Shown here: piece after piece, positions 1 to 8,321 of the stretch | Position numbering within the stretch: position 1 is the stretch's first letter | Layout: each line of letters opens with the position of its first letter | Assembly: GCA_946497925.1 (NCBI GenBank) | Contig: CAMMMG010000008.1 | Span: forward strand, 1-39,596 | DNA length: 39,596 bases | Reading direction: 5' to 3' | DNA from: an uncultured Mycoplasmatota bacterium | Lineage (GTDB): Bacteria; Bacillota_I; Bacilli_A; RF39; UBA660 | The notes under the pieces: generated by a model | What the model was told of the DNA's origin: nothing | The model's input: the letters and a program-made list of their open reading frames with translations, nothing else | Database searches by the model: none | Position numbers and translations under genes: made by a program

Positions 1-1
1 C

Positions 2-379
2 GCTTGGAGTAATGCTAATATAGGTTTAGAAAACTTAAGCCAATATTTATCACTTGATGATAAAGAAGAGTTAGAAGATGAAACTCGTCATATGGGAGGG
101 GTTATAGTAAAACATAAAGGTTATACTAGTGATGGAGTAGCATCTTGTCTTTTAGAACTTACATTATGTATTCTTAAAGATTTAAAAAAAGTATATCCTG
201 TATCTAATTACAATACTACTTATGATGTATATCTTTCTACACCTTGTATTATAGGTAAAAATGGAATAGAGAAAGTTATTAATATAAAATTAACTGATGA
301 AGAAGAAGAAAAATTAGAGGAATCAAGTGAAGTAATTAGTGAAGCACTTGATAAAATATTACCAAAAGAATTGTATTAG
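2..379 (+). CDS. ldh: L-lactate/malate dehydrogenase, C-terminal part (5' end outside window)
   Basis: This open frame enters from the left edge and ends at TAA 379. The visible 125 residues match the catalytic domain of NAD-dependent lactate/malate dehydrogenases. An 'AWS..NIG' stretch resembles the active-site-loop side of the fold. It is followed by 'GGVIVKHKGYTSDGVA', equivalent to the K-G-x-T-x-x-G-x-A helix start, then 'PVSNY' and 'DVYLSTPCIIGKNGI', the typical C-terminal strand pair. The enzyme would interconvert pyruvate and lactate (or oxaloacetate and malate) with NADH in the cytoplasm. The Rossmann domain and the Arg/His catalytic residues lie upstream of the window, so substrate choice cannot be read. 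An in-frame ATG at 92 is internal and has no ribosome binding site. Lactate dehydrogenase is the likelier name for a fermentative member of the Bacilli. Confidence 0.82.
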   Translation, partial: AWSNANIGLENLSQYLSLDDKEELEDETRHMGGVIVKHKGYTSDGVASCLLELTLCILKDLKKVYPVSNYNTTYDVYLSTPCIIGKNGIEKVINIKLTDEEEEKLEESSEVISEALDKILPKELY

Positions 380-391
380 GAGGTATTGATT

Positions 392-721
392 ATGGGTAAT
401 TATTTGTTTTTAGTAATAATATTTATATTTATGGCTATAGAAGTAGTTAGTGCTTATAAGTTTTTTAGACTAAAAAAAATTAAGTTAGGTATTTTTTCTA
501 CACTCTATTTTCTTATTACATTAATACTTACTTTAAGTTATTTTTCTAGTCGTGATGTGGTAGTAGAAAATGAATTAGAAAGCCTTATTAATGGTCTTAC
601 CAATTTTAATCTATTTGCAATACTAGTTCTTATCCTTAATATAGGTATGATAGTAATTAGCATTATTAGTTATATTAAAGTAATGGGATGGAGTAGGGAA
701 TTAAAAAATAACAAAAAGTAA
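392..721 (+). CDS. small three-helix membrane protein, unknown function
   Basis: A 109-residue protein with three hydrophobic segments, at about residues 3-22, 30-52 and 72-94, and a basic C-terminus (SRELKNNKK). I do not recognise a family. The frame could start at TTG 386, but AGGAGG at 378-383 sits 8 nt before ATG 392, so ATG 392 is preferred. It begins 12 nt after the dehydrogenase stop and is probably co-transcribed with it. Nothing in the sequence indicates a substrate or partner. The short loops and lack of charged residues inside the helices argue against a transporter with a polar path. Confidence 0.6.
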   Translation: MGNYLFLVIIFIFMAIEVVSAYKFFRLKKIKLGIFSTLYFLITLILTLSYFSSRDVVVENELESLINGLTNFNLFAILVLILNIGMIVISIISYIKVMGWSRELKNNKK

Positions 722-750
722 TTATTCCAAGATTAGAAAGTAGTGATATT

Positions 751-2535
751 ATGAAATATGGTGGTAAAGCTAATTCCTTATTATATTTAGCTAGTAATAA
801 TATTTTAGTACCTAAATTTTTTATTATAAGTAAAGATGACTATATTCAATTTTTAACTGATAATAATATTTACAAAAAAATTGAAGAGCTATTTACTAAA
901 AAGAAATACAAAAAAATAAAAGATATAATTATGAAACAAGACATAAATAGTGGACTAGCTAATAAACTAGCATTAGAACTACCTGAATTAAATTCTCATC
1001 TTTATGCTATTAGATCTTCTGCTAGTAATGAAGATGGAAAAGATAAATCATTCGCTGGACAGTACGATACTTTTTTAAATGTTAAAAAAGAAGATATCTT
1101 TTTAAATATAAAGAAGTGTTTCTGTTCTTTATACAATGATAATGTTATTAGTTATAGTGATGATTTTGATATTTATGGTATTAATGTTATTATACAGGTT
1201 ATGATTGATTCAGACTATTCCGGTGTTGCCTTTACAGTTGATCCATCAAGTGAATCTGATAACTATATTTTAATTGAAATGACTGAAGGACTAGGGGAAA
1301 AATTAGTATCTGGAAAAGTGATACCTAATAAGTTTTTTGTTAGAAAAGAAACAGGAATGATTGATTTGAAGATAGGAGAACTTTCTTTAGATGAAGTTAT
1401 TTTTAATCGCTTAATATTAGAAATAGAGAAGACAGAAAAAATATATAAATGTCCTATGGATATAGAATATGCAATTAAAGATAGAAAAATATACATTTTA
1501 CAAGCTAGGCCTATTACTGCTAGAACTATTTTACCTAAATCGTTTAGTTTAACTTTAACTAGACAAAAATCTCTTATAGATATAGAGTTATATTATAAAG
1601 GAGAATATTTTGGTATTAAAAATATTACTAAAAATTTATATTATTTTAAGCCTTTATTCGTTTATAATAATGTAGATAATAATGTTTCTATCTATTATAA
1701 TAATACAGACTTAGAAGAATTACCAAATCCTATGTATTATTTATTAGATATATATTTTGATAAGACATTAAAATATTATAGAAAAATAAAAAAAGATATA
1801 GAATATTTAAATAATACTATTAATAATAAGTTGGAAATAGATTATAGAACTTATATAGATAAAATAATAGAAATATATCCATTCACTAGTTTAGGACAAT
1901 TAGCAGGGCATTTTAATGACACTAGTAAAAGAGTAAAGGATTTATTAATAGAATTTAGAGAAAAGTATGATTATATTATTTATAAAGCTGTTGACTATTT
2001 AGTTTTTAAATTTAAAGCGATATTACCGGATAATTATAAAGAATATATAGACTTTTTACTTATAGATGAAATAATAAATAGTAAGTTACCTAGTATAGAA
2101 AGTTTAGAAAATAGAAAGCTTGGTTATATTTATTATAATAATAGTCTTTATGTTACTACTGACTATGATAAATTTTTTGGAGATAATAATATTAATATAG
2201 AAGAAGCTAGTAATAGCTTACTAAATGGAACATTTGCATATTCATCTAACACTAATATAACTGGTAGAGTATGTGTTATATTAAGTGATAAAGATTTTAA
2301 TAACTTTAAAAGAGGAGATATTATCGTTACACCTATGACTTCACCTAAATTTCTTAGTCTTATTAAGGAATCTAAAGCAATTATAACAGATGAAGGTGGA
2401 ACTTTGTCTCATGCTGCTATAATATCAAGGGAGTTAAAAATACCATGTTTGGTAGGGTGTACTAATGCTACAAAGAATTTATCTACAGGTAATATGATTG
2501 AAATAAATAAAAGAGGGGAAATAATTATTTTATAA
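751..2535 (+). CDS. PEP-synthase-like dikinase (ATP-grasp + C-terminal phosphohistidine domain), rifampin-phosphotransferase-like layout
   Basis: A 594-residue protein. Residues 1-260 form a PEP/pyruvate-dikinase ATP-binding domain: 'GGKANSL' near the start, 'RSSASNEDG...SFAGQYDT' near residue 87, 'SGVAFTVDP' near 160 and 'YILQARPIT' near 250. Residues about 500-594 are the swivelling phosphohistidine domain, with the 'TDEGGTLSHAAI' motif and its catalytic His at about residue 554. The C-terminal PEP/pyruvate-binding TIM barrel of true PEP synthase or PPDK is absent. The middle (about 270-490) is an unrecognised, mainly helical, Tyr/Asn/Ile-rich region. ATP-grasp, substrate domain, His domain is the order seen in rifampin phosphotransferases, which transfer the beta-phosphate of ATP to a small molecule. 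Here the substrate is unknown. The gene converges on pilB with a 6-nt tail overlap. It has only a weak AAAGTAGTGAT ribosome binding site. Confidence 0.75.
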   Translation: MKYGGKANSLLYLASNNILVPKFFIISKDDYIQFLTDNNIYKKIEELFTKKKYKKIKDIIMKQDINSGLANKLALELPELNSHLYAIRSSASNEDGKDKSFAGQYDTFLNVKKEDIFLNIKKCFCSLYNDNVISYSDDFDIYGINVIIQVMIDSDYSGVAFTVDPSSESDNYILIEMTEGLGEKLVSGKVIPNKFFVRKETGMIDLKIGELSLDEVIFNRLILEIEKTEKIYKCPMDIEYAIKDRKIYILQARPITARTILPKSFSLTLTRQKSLIDIELYYKGEYFGIKNITKNLYYFKPLFVYNNVDNNVSIYYNNTDLEELPNPMYYLLDIYFDKTLKYYRKIKKDIEYLNNTINNKLEIDYRTYIDKIIEIYPFTSLGQLAGHFNDTSKRVKDLLIEFREKYDYIIYKAVDYLVFKFKAILPDNYKEYIDFLLIDEIINSKLPSIESLENRKLGYIYYNNSLYVTTDYDKFFGDNNINIEEASNSLLNGTFAYSSNTNITGRVCVILSDKDFNNFKRGDIIVTPMTSPKFLSLIKESKAIITDEGGTLSHAAIISRELKIPCLVGCTNATKNLSTGNMIEINKRGEIIIL

Positions 2536-3846
2536 TATTTCATCCTCTTTTGTTTTATTTTCTACTTCAATAGTTTCAGATGATGCTTCCTCTTTTTTTT
2601 CTTCAACGTTATTTTCGTCATATTTTATACCTTTTATTTTACAATAAACATCTAAATCATCATCAACATCAATTATTTTGTATATTTCATCGAAAGTAGT
2701 AGAACCATCTAATACTTTTAAAAGTCCATCTTGAAGCATTGTAATAACATCTGATGTATAAACCATTTTATTTAAATCATCTTTTTCTAGATTTTCTTCA
2801 TTTAAAGCATTTCTAATTTCATCATTAATCATTAATACTTCTTGAATTGCAACTCGTCCATGGTAACCTTTATTACATTTATCACATCCTTTGGGATTAG
2901 CATTATATATTTCATCAACATCTTTATCTAAAGCTAGTTTAAATACTTTTTTCTGATATGGAGTAGTTTCTTCTTTAATACGACAATGTGGACATACCAT
3001 TTTGGCAAGTTTCTGAGAAATAATACCAGATAGGGCACTTGATAATAAATATCTTTCTACATTCATATCAAGGAGTCTTTCAATAGTACTTAAAGAGTTA
3101 TTAGTATGGATTGTAGAAAGTACTAAATGACCTGTAATAGAGGCTCTAACAGCAATTTTAGCAGTTTCACTATCACGAATTTCTCCAATAAGAATAACAT
3201 TGGGATCTTGTCTTAAAATAGATCTTAAAACAGTTGCAAAATCAAGGCCTATTTCACTATTTACTTGAACTTGATTTAGTCCTTCTAGATTCATTTCTAT
3301 TGGATCTTCGACAGTAATAATATTAGTTTCTTTTTTGTTTAATACTTGTAGAATAGAGTAAACAGTAGTACTTTTACCACTACCAGTCGCTCCAGTTATT
3401 AAAATAATACCATTTGGTTCTGAAATCATTTTCTTTAATTTTTTAAAGTTATCGTCATTGAAACCAAGAGCATCAATTCCTTGTAAACTTCTAGTATAAT
3501 CAAGAATACGAATAACACATTTTTCACCTTCATTAGTAGGTAGGGTAGATACACGGGTTTCTAAATTTATACCTTTAATAGTTCCTTTAATAGATCCATC
3601 TTGAGGTAATCTACTTTCAGTAATATTCATATTGGCGATAAGTTTAATTCTAGTTATTAAATTTCTTTCATATATTTTAGGAATTTGTGTATAATCTTGT
3701 AAATCTCCATCAACTCTAATTCTAACCATTAAACAGTCTTCTCTAGGATCGAAATGAATATCACTAGCCCCTTTTTTAGATGCATTAGCGATTATATCAT
3801 CAACAACATTAACGATTGGTGTTTTTGTCATATCATATGTTACCAA
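2530..3846 (-). CDS. pilB: type IV pilus / type II secretion assembly ATPase (PilB/GspE/ComGA family)
   Basis: A 438-residue secretion ATPase that would drive pilin assembly from the cytoplasmic face of the membrane. Residues about 15-110 form the N2-type domain ('GASDIHFDP', 'RVDG', 'SRLPQDG'). Then come Walker A 'GATGSGKST' near residue 152, the Asp box 'TVEDPIE', Walker B 'ILIGEIRD' and the His box 'STIHTNN'. A four-cysteine zinc site follows: CPHC near 285 and CDKC near 321. The PilB/GspE N1 domain is missing, so its size is closer to ComGA plus an acidic tail. A TTG at 3855 touches the GGGG ribosome binding site directly. TTG 3846 lies 9 nt from AAAGGGG and is the better start; ATG 3831 is the alternative. 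The gene is divergent from two prepilin genes, which it probably serves. Confidence 0.88.
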   Translation of the reverse strand: MVTYDMTKTPIVNVVDDIIANASKKGASDIHFDPREDCLMVRIRVDGDLQDYTQIPKIYERNLITRIKLIANMNITESRLPQDGSIKGTIKGINLETRVSTLPTNEGEKCVIRILDYTRSLQGIDALGFNDDNFKKLKKMISEPNGIILITGATGSGKSTTVYSILQVLNKKETNIITVEDPIEMNLEGLNQVQVNSEIGLDFATVLRSILRQDPNVILIGEIRDSETAKIAVRASITGHLVLSTIHTNNSLSTIERLLDMNVERYLLSSALSGIISQKLAKMVCPHCRIKEETTPYQKKVFKLALDKDVDEIYNANPKGCDKCNKGYHGRVAIQEVLMINDEIRNALNEENLEKDDLNKMVYTSDVITMLQDGLLKVLDGSTTFDEIYKIIDVDDDLDVYCKIKGIKYDENNVEEKKEEASSETIEVENKTKEDEIL

Positions 3847-3878
3847 AAGTATCAACCCCTTTACTTTATTTTAATCTT

Positions 3879-3919
3879 TTACTATAATATATTATATAGT
3901 AAGAATAATTTAATTACAA
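3879..3919. promoter_or_regulatory. divergent promoters between pilB and the prepilin operon, with a shared palindrome
   Basis: The minus-strand promoter reads TTGTAA (3919-3914), a 17-nt spacer, then TATAAT (3896-3891), and faces pilB. The plus-strand -10 is TATAAT at 3883-3888 with a weak TTTACT -35 at 3860-3865, and faces the prepilin gene. The two -10 boxes lie inside one inverted repeat with arms TTACTATA (3879-3886) and TATAGTAA (3895-3902). Polymerases on the two strands would compete, or one regulator could control both directions. Confidence 0.55.
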
Positions 3920-3931
3920 GAGGAGCTTAGG

Positions 3932-5821
3932 ATGAAAAAGACAAAAATAGTAAATAAAAGTGGATTTATTTTAGTAGAAACATTGATTGTTGGTGTTTTT
4001 ATTATGGGAATTTTCTCTTTACTTTATACTAATTTTTTTCCTCTTATTGGTGAGTATGAAAGATATAAAAACTATGATACAGTAGAATCTACTTACATTG
4101 CTCATTGGGGAAGAATGATAGCATTAAAAGGCTTACCAGAATCAGTTTATACAACTGCTAGTACTAGTGGTTATCTTGATATAACAGATTGTTCTTTGTA
4201 TACTGTTTCTGATGGTCAGAACTCTTGTGCAGCATTTAAGACTATGAATAATATATCTAAAATTTATTTAACCTCTTATGCAACTACTAATTTTAAAAAC
4301 TTTGTTAAAGACAATAACAGTTTTAGTAGAAGCTTTAGGGAATATATTTCTTATTTACCTACTTATAGTAAAAATACTAGTAAAACAGCCGATTCAGGTT
4401 ATTATAGAGTTATTGTTGAATATGTTTCAAATGATACATATAGATATGGGAATATTGAAGTATATATTGGTGGTTCAGAAGATAATAGTTCAAATGTAGG
4501 TGATGTAATAATTGATAATTTAATTTGCGATGCTACATATGATGATGGAGTAGATACTTTTATAACTTCTAGTTGTGGTGATCCTAATAACTATATCTGG
4601 TATAGTGGTAAACTATGGAGAGCGGTGTCTGTAAATAATGAAGCCAAGACAGTGAAATTAGTAACACAGTGGAATATAAGTACAATTACCTATAATCCTA
4701 GGAATAAAACTAGTTTTGAAGGAAGTTATATGGAAGATTGGTTAAATGATACGACAGTAGATGGCTTCTTAGGTAATTTAAGAGATCCAGAAAAGTTTAT
4801 AGTCACGGATGCAGTATGGGATGCGACAATGGATACTACAAATTTAGGAAGTATACAAAGACCAAATGGAATAATAACTGTAACAGCATCTATAGGTTTA
4901 CTAAATATGTATGAATATCAGACAAGTTATAGAGGAACAACCTATGATAATGGTTATTTAAATAATGGACTTGAGTGGTGGAACTTAACACCATATAGTT
5001 GGACAGAAGTTTGGTGGGTCAGCAGTAGTGGTTATGCGGGCAGCATTTCGCCTTCGAGGATTGGGAATGTGGGTGGCGTCCGTCCATCTATAAATCTAAA
5101 ATCTAGCGTCAAAATAGTAGATGGCGATGGGACAATAGATAATCCTTATCGCTTAAGCGGAGATAATGATGTTGACCTTTCTGGAACATTACTTTCAAGT
5201 AGATATAGTGGAGAGTATATAAGATTTGGAAGTGGCGAGAATAATCTATATAGAATAGTAAGTCACGAAAATGGTACAGGAACAAAGATAGTAAGTGCTG
5301 AACCGTTAAAAAGTACAGGAACATTTATAACAATGACCTTTGGAAGTAATCCAACATTTTCAAGTACAAATACAATAGGAACATTTTTGAATAATGATTA
5401 TTTAAATACAGGAAATGGATATTTAACAGATGAAGAACTAGACATGATAGAAGAAAGTACTGTATGGTATCTTGGAACTGTAGGAAGCGGTGATTCCTAC
5501 TTATATAAGAATGCCAAATATACAGATGCAAGCGGAACTACAACAACATCGAATGTAACAGAAGCTACAGTAGGTTTATTAAGATATGGAGAATTAATGG
5601 CAGGAGAATTCGATAGATCTGCTAATAATACAGCTTATTGGACTTTAACACCAGCTAGTACGTCAAACGTTTGGTGGGTCAGCAGTAGTGGTTATGTGTT
5701 CAGCTCTTGGTCTTCGATTAATTCGAAAGGCGTCCGGCCGTCAATAAATCTAAAATCTAATGTTGTAATAACTGGTGGAGATGGTACTATAAATAATCCA
5801 TTTACATTAGGACTTGAATAA
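3932..5821 (+). CDS. type IV prepilin-like protein with two tandem C-type-lectin-like domains carrying putative variable regions
   Basis: A 629-residue protein. It begins with a class III prepilin signal: basic leader, cleavage after G11, Glu at +5 (G^FILVE), then a hydrophobic helix to about residue 38. It would therefore be inserted in the membrane and assembled by the PilB-type ATPase next door. Residues about 40-185 are pilin-like. Two repeated modules follow, about 195-400 and 410-629. Each ends with W-x-L-T-P, then 'VWWVSSSGY', a variable patch, 'GVRPSINLKS', and a closing 'GDGTI.NP' strand. This is the layout of lectin-fold modules in large gut-Firmicutes surface proteins and DGR targets. 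The patches (residues about 360-387 and 580-607) are far richer in G+C than the rest. ATG 3932 follows AGAGGAG. My reading is a pilus-tip adhesin; the ligand is unknown. Confidence 0.75.
   Translation: MKKTKIVNKSGFILVETLIVGVFIMGIFSLLYTNFFPLIGEYERYKNYDTVESTYIAHWGRMIALKGLPESVYTTASTSGYLDITDCSLYTVSDGQNSCAAFKTMNNISKIYLTSYATTNFKNFVKDNNSFSRSFREYISYLPTYSKNTSKTADSGYYRVIVEYVSNDTYRYGNIEVYIGGSEDNSSNVGDVIIDNLICDATYDDGVDTFITSSCGDPNNYIWYSGKLWRAVSVNNEAKTVKLVTQWNISTITYNPRNKTSFEGSYMEDWLNDTTVDGFLGNLRDPEKFIVTDAVWDATMDTTNLGSIQRPNGIITVTASIGLLNMYEYQTSYRGTTYDNGYLNNGLEWWNLTPYSWTEVWWVSSSGYAGSISPSRIGNVGGVRPSINLKSSVKIVDGDGTIDNPYRLSGDNDVDLSGTLLSSRYSGEYIRFGSGENNLYRIVSHENGTGTKIVSAEPLKSTGTFITMTFGSNPTFSSTNTIGTFLNNDYLNTGNGYLTDEELDMIEESTVWYLGTVGSGDSYLYKNAKYTDASGTTTTSNVTEATVGLLRYGELMAGEFDRSANNTAYWTLTPASTSNVWWVSSSGYVFSSWSSINSKGVRPSINLKSNVVITGGDGTINNPFTLGLE
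5009..5105 (+). repeat. putative DGR variable region 1 (VR1) in the pilin-linked lectin module
   Basis: Residues about 360-391 of the prepilin-like protein. It opens with a 28-nt block identical to VR2 (5009-5036). The variable core 5037-5086 is about 60% G+C by hand count. A GGCGTCCG block (5075-5082) and an identical 16-nt tail (5090-5105) follow. Compared codon by codon with VR2, the first seven variable codons differ only at positions 1 and 2 while the third bases agree. That pattern is what adenine mutagenesis of AAY-type template codons would leave. No template repeat or reverse transcriptase lies in the window. Confidence 0.55.
5669..5759 (+). repeat. putative DGR variable region 2 (VR2) in the second lectin module
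   Basis: This is the second copy, starting exactly 660 nt after VR1. The same 28-nt block opens it (5669-5696). A shorter variable core follows, two codons less than VR1. GGCGTCCG is at 5729-5736 and the shared 16-nt tail at 5744-5759. The surrounding parts of the two lectin modules are much more diverged than these blocks, which suggests local sequence copying rather than simple descent from a duplication. Confidence 0.55.
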
Positions 5822-5836
5822 AAGGATGGTGGTAAG

Positions 5837-6343
5837 ATGAGATTAAATAATAAGGGGATTACATCAGTTGAGTTATTAGTATGTTTTATTATTGTTTCTA
5901 CTATTGTAGTTAGTATGTTTAATTTAATTATGAACTATCGAAATAAAGAACAGATAGAAGAGATTAATAATGAAGTTATAGCATATAGTAATAATCTCCA
6001 AAAAGTTATTCAAGATGATTTAATTAAGGGACATTTAACTAGTGTTAGCAATGTGACAAGTGATGGATATAGTGCCACTTTTACTTTTGATAATCCTAGT
6101 AGTTATACAACGACTCTTGTAATTAATCCAGATGATTTTGTAATTAGTTATGGTAGGGAAGGTAATGTTATAGATTATGAAATACCTAACATTCCTGATT
6201 TGAAATTAAGTCCTTCATCTAGTATTACGTATATCCCTGCTAATAATGGATATTTACAAATAAATATTGTTTTAACTCATCCTAACTTTACAGATGAAAC
6301 TTATTCTTTTATGATAAATTGTCCTGTTAATTATGCTTATTAA
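5837..6343 (+). CDS. second type IV prepilin-like protein (minor pseudopilin)
   Basis: A 168-residue protein with a short leader MRLNNKG and a class III signal: cleavage after G7, Glu at +5 (G^ITSVE). A hydrophobic helix of about 22 residues follows, then about 135 extracytoplasmic residues rich in Asn, Ser, Thr and Tyr. Size and layout fit a minor pseudopilin such as those of the GspH/I/J or ComGD/E/F/G classes; the rest is too divergent to assign. ATG 5837 lies 15 nt after the lectin-prepilin stop, behind GGATGGTGG, so the two genes form an operon. The product would be assembled with the larger prepilin by the divergent PilB-type ATPase. The 3' end overlaps the convergent ylbJ gene by 4 nt. 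Confidence 0.75.
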   Translation: MRLNNKGITSVELLVCFIIVSTIVVSMFNLIMNYRNKEQIEEINNEVIAYSNNLQKVIQDDLIKGHLTSVSNVTSDGYSATFTFDNPSSYTTTLVINPDDFVISYGREGNVIDYEIPNIPDLKLSPSSSITYIPANNGYLQINIVLTHPNFTDETYSFMINCPVNYAY

Positions 6344-7251
6344 AATAATATATATAGAAGCAAGGCAATAGATGTTTCAATAATTCTTCCAAAGAAGAAG
6401 TATTTATATTCTAAATCTTCTTCTTTTATATTGTTTAGAACTTGTAAGTGAACTGAAAAACTACCAAAGGTTATAAAGGTTAAGATGAGTAATCCTCTTA
6501 TATAATTAGTAGTATCAATACTAGGTACTAAACAAATACCACTAGTCATATCAAGTATTCCTGTAATAATAGTTTCAAAGAAGGAATTTAATGATAAGGA
6601 AGTTGTAAGTAGTTTACTAAAGAACATAAAGAAAGTAATACTTCCTAACATAAATAAAAGTAATTTAATAGCATCATTTATCGCTTTAGGTAGTGCTTCT
6701 AGAAATGATTTATTTTGATAATTATTTATCTTTTTAGAAGAGATAATCTCTTTAGGTCTTAAAATAATACCAAGAATTAGATTAGATATAATCTGTATTA
6801 TTAATATTTTATAAGCAAGGGATAGACTATTTAAAATAAGGCCACATGTTCCTAATATAAAAAGAGGATTAGCAAAGTGAGTAAAGGTTAGAAGATAATT
6901 TGCAGTAGCTTTATCAATAGTTTTATTTTTATAACTTTCTACAGCATATTTAGAACCACTAGGAAAGCCTGATATTATGCTAACTAAAATTATAAAAGAA
7001 CTATTACCTTCGACATGAAATAATCTTTTGAAAATAGGGTTTAATTTATTGCTTATTTTAGTGGCAATACCTAGTTCTAAAAGAAGGGATGCTAGGACAA
7101 AGAAAGGGAATATTGAGGGGAATAGTTTAGTTTTAAAGATATTAATACTAGAGATACCACTTTCTATAATTAAAGAGGGATTAATAAAGATACCTAAGTA
7201 AAGAAATAAAATTATGAGTACTGCAAATAATTCTTGATATTTTTTTTTCAT
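6340..7251 (-). CDS. ylbJ: YlbJ-like integral membrane protein (nucleoside-recognition/Gate domain)
   Basis: A 303-residue polytopic membrane protein with about eight hydrophobic segments. Family landmarks are 'LFPSIFPFFVLASLL', the 'SGFPSGSKYAVE' loop and 'TFTHFANPLFILG' in the first half, and a second Gate-like half ending near the C-terminus. In Bacillus subtilis ylbJ encodes a sporulation membrane protein needed for normal cortex formation; the transported solute is not established. ATG 7251 has AAGAAGG 7 nt upstream. The gene is divergent from the ylbL-like gene by 45 bp. ylbJ and ylbL also lie close together in Bacillus, which supports both names. Whether this organism sporulates cannot be told from one gene. 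Confidence 0.78.
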   Translation of the reverse strand: MKKKYQELFAVLIILFLYLGIFINPSLIIESGISSINIFKTKLFPSIFPFFVLASLLLELGIATKISNKLNPIFKRLFHVEGNSSFIILVSIISGFPSGSKYAVESYKNKTIDKATANYLLTFTHFANPLFILGTCGLILNSLSLAYKILIIQIISNLILGIILRPKEIISSKKINNYQNKSFLEALPKAINDAIKLLLFMLGSITFFMFFSKLLTTSLSLNSFFETIITGILDMTSGICLVPSIDTTNYIRGLLILTFITFGSFSVHLQVLNNIKEEDLEYKYFFFGRIIETSIALLLYILF

Positions 7252-7296
7252 ATTATTACCTTCTTTTGGTATAATGTATTAGTAAGGTGTGATTAT

Positions 7297-8316
7297 ATGC
7301 TTAATAAAGTTTATTTAAGAATAAAAAAATTTATGAAAGATTATTATAAGACCATTATATTTTTAATAATTTGTTACTTTGTCTTTACTTTCCCATTACC
7401 ATATTATATTTATGCTGGAGGAGGTACTATTAATATTAATGATAGAGTTATAGTTGATGGAAGTTATGATAGTTCTGGGTCTTTAAATTTTGCCTATGTT
7501 AGAGAACTTGAAGGTAATGTAGCATCTTTTATTTTAGGTAATATTATTCCCGGATATGATATAGAAAAACAAGAAGATGTAGAGTTAAATGAAGATGAGA
7601 CTAGTGAAGATATTATGTTTAGAAATAGAATATACTTAGAAAATGCTAATCAAACTGCTATTATGCTAGCATATAGTAAAGCAGGTAAAGAGGTAAGTAT
7701 AAGAGATAAACATTTCTATGTTATTTATGTAGAAGATAAGGAAGAAGATGGCTTAAGAGTAGGGGATGAATTAGTAAAAGTTAATGGTAAAGATATTGAA
7801 AATGTTGAAGACTATACTAATGAGGTTCAAAAACATGAAGTAGGAGATGAGATTAAAGTAACTGTTATTAGAGATGATAAGGAGCATAATGTAACTGCAA
7901 CTGTTAAAGAAGGAGCAGATTATAAAGTAACAGGTGTTTCTGTTAGTACTATTTATGAATATAAGACTGATCCTAAAGTAGAGCTTAAATTTAAAGATAG
8001 TGAGGGTGGTCCTAGTGGAGGGTTAATGTTAACACTTGCTATCTATGATAAATTAACTGATGGAGATTTAACTAATGGTCTTAAGATAGTTGGAACTGGT
8101 ACTATAAGTAGTGATGGTAGCGTTGGTGAAATTGGTGGTGTTAAATATAAGTTAAATGGAGCGATAAAAGCAGATGCTGACTTGTTTTTAGTTCCTAAAG
8201 GGGATAACTATAAAGAAGCATTAAAAGAAAAAGAGAAGAATAATTATGATATCGAAATTAAGGCGATAGGAACATTTGATGAAGCGGTGTCTTATTTAGA
8301 AAGTTTAGAGTCTTAA
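7297..8316 (+). CDS. ylbL: YlbL/SepM-like membrane-anchored PDZ + Lon-type (S16) serine protease
   Basis: A 339-residue protein with an N-terminal membrane anchor (about residues 18-40). A PDZ domain lies at about 135-200 ('LRVGDELVKVNGKDI'), and an S16 protease domain at about 215-335. The catalytic dyad is visible: Ser240 in 'GGPSGGL' and a Lys in 'IGGVKYKL', probably Lys285. These proteases cut membrane-proximal or secreted peptides. Relatives include B. subtilis YlbL and the streptococcal peptide-pheromone processing protease SepM. An upstream frame runs to 7234, but ATG 7297 has AAGGTGTG just before it and a TATAAT -10 at 7270-7275. That start also gives the normal cytoplasmic tail before the anchor. 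The gene is divergent from ylbJ. Confidence 0.88.
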   Translation: MLNKVYLRIKKFMKDYYKTIIFLIICYFVFTFPLPYYIYAGGGTININDRVIVDGSYDSSGSLNFAYVRELEGNVASFILGNIIPGYDIEKQEDVELNEDETSEDIMFRNRIYLENANQTAIMLAYSKAGKEVSIRDKHFYVIYVEDKEEDGLRVGDELVKVNGKDIENVEDYTNEVQKHEVGDEIKVTVIRDDKEHNVTATVKEGADYKVTGVSVSTIYEYKTDPKVELKFKDSEGGPSGGLMLTLAIYDKLTDGDLTNGLKIVGTGTISSDGSVGEIGGVKYKLNGAIKADADLFLVPKGDNYKEALKEKEKNNYDIEIKAIGTFDEAVSYLESLES

Positions 8317-8321
8317 AAAAG

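Noticed and set aside
5109-5531. Minus-strand frames opposite the lectin modules
   Set aside because: They have no ribosome binding sites and a composition typical of antisense reading of the prepilin-lectin gene.
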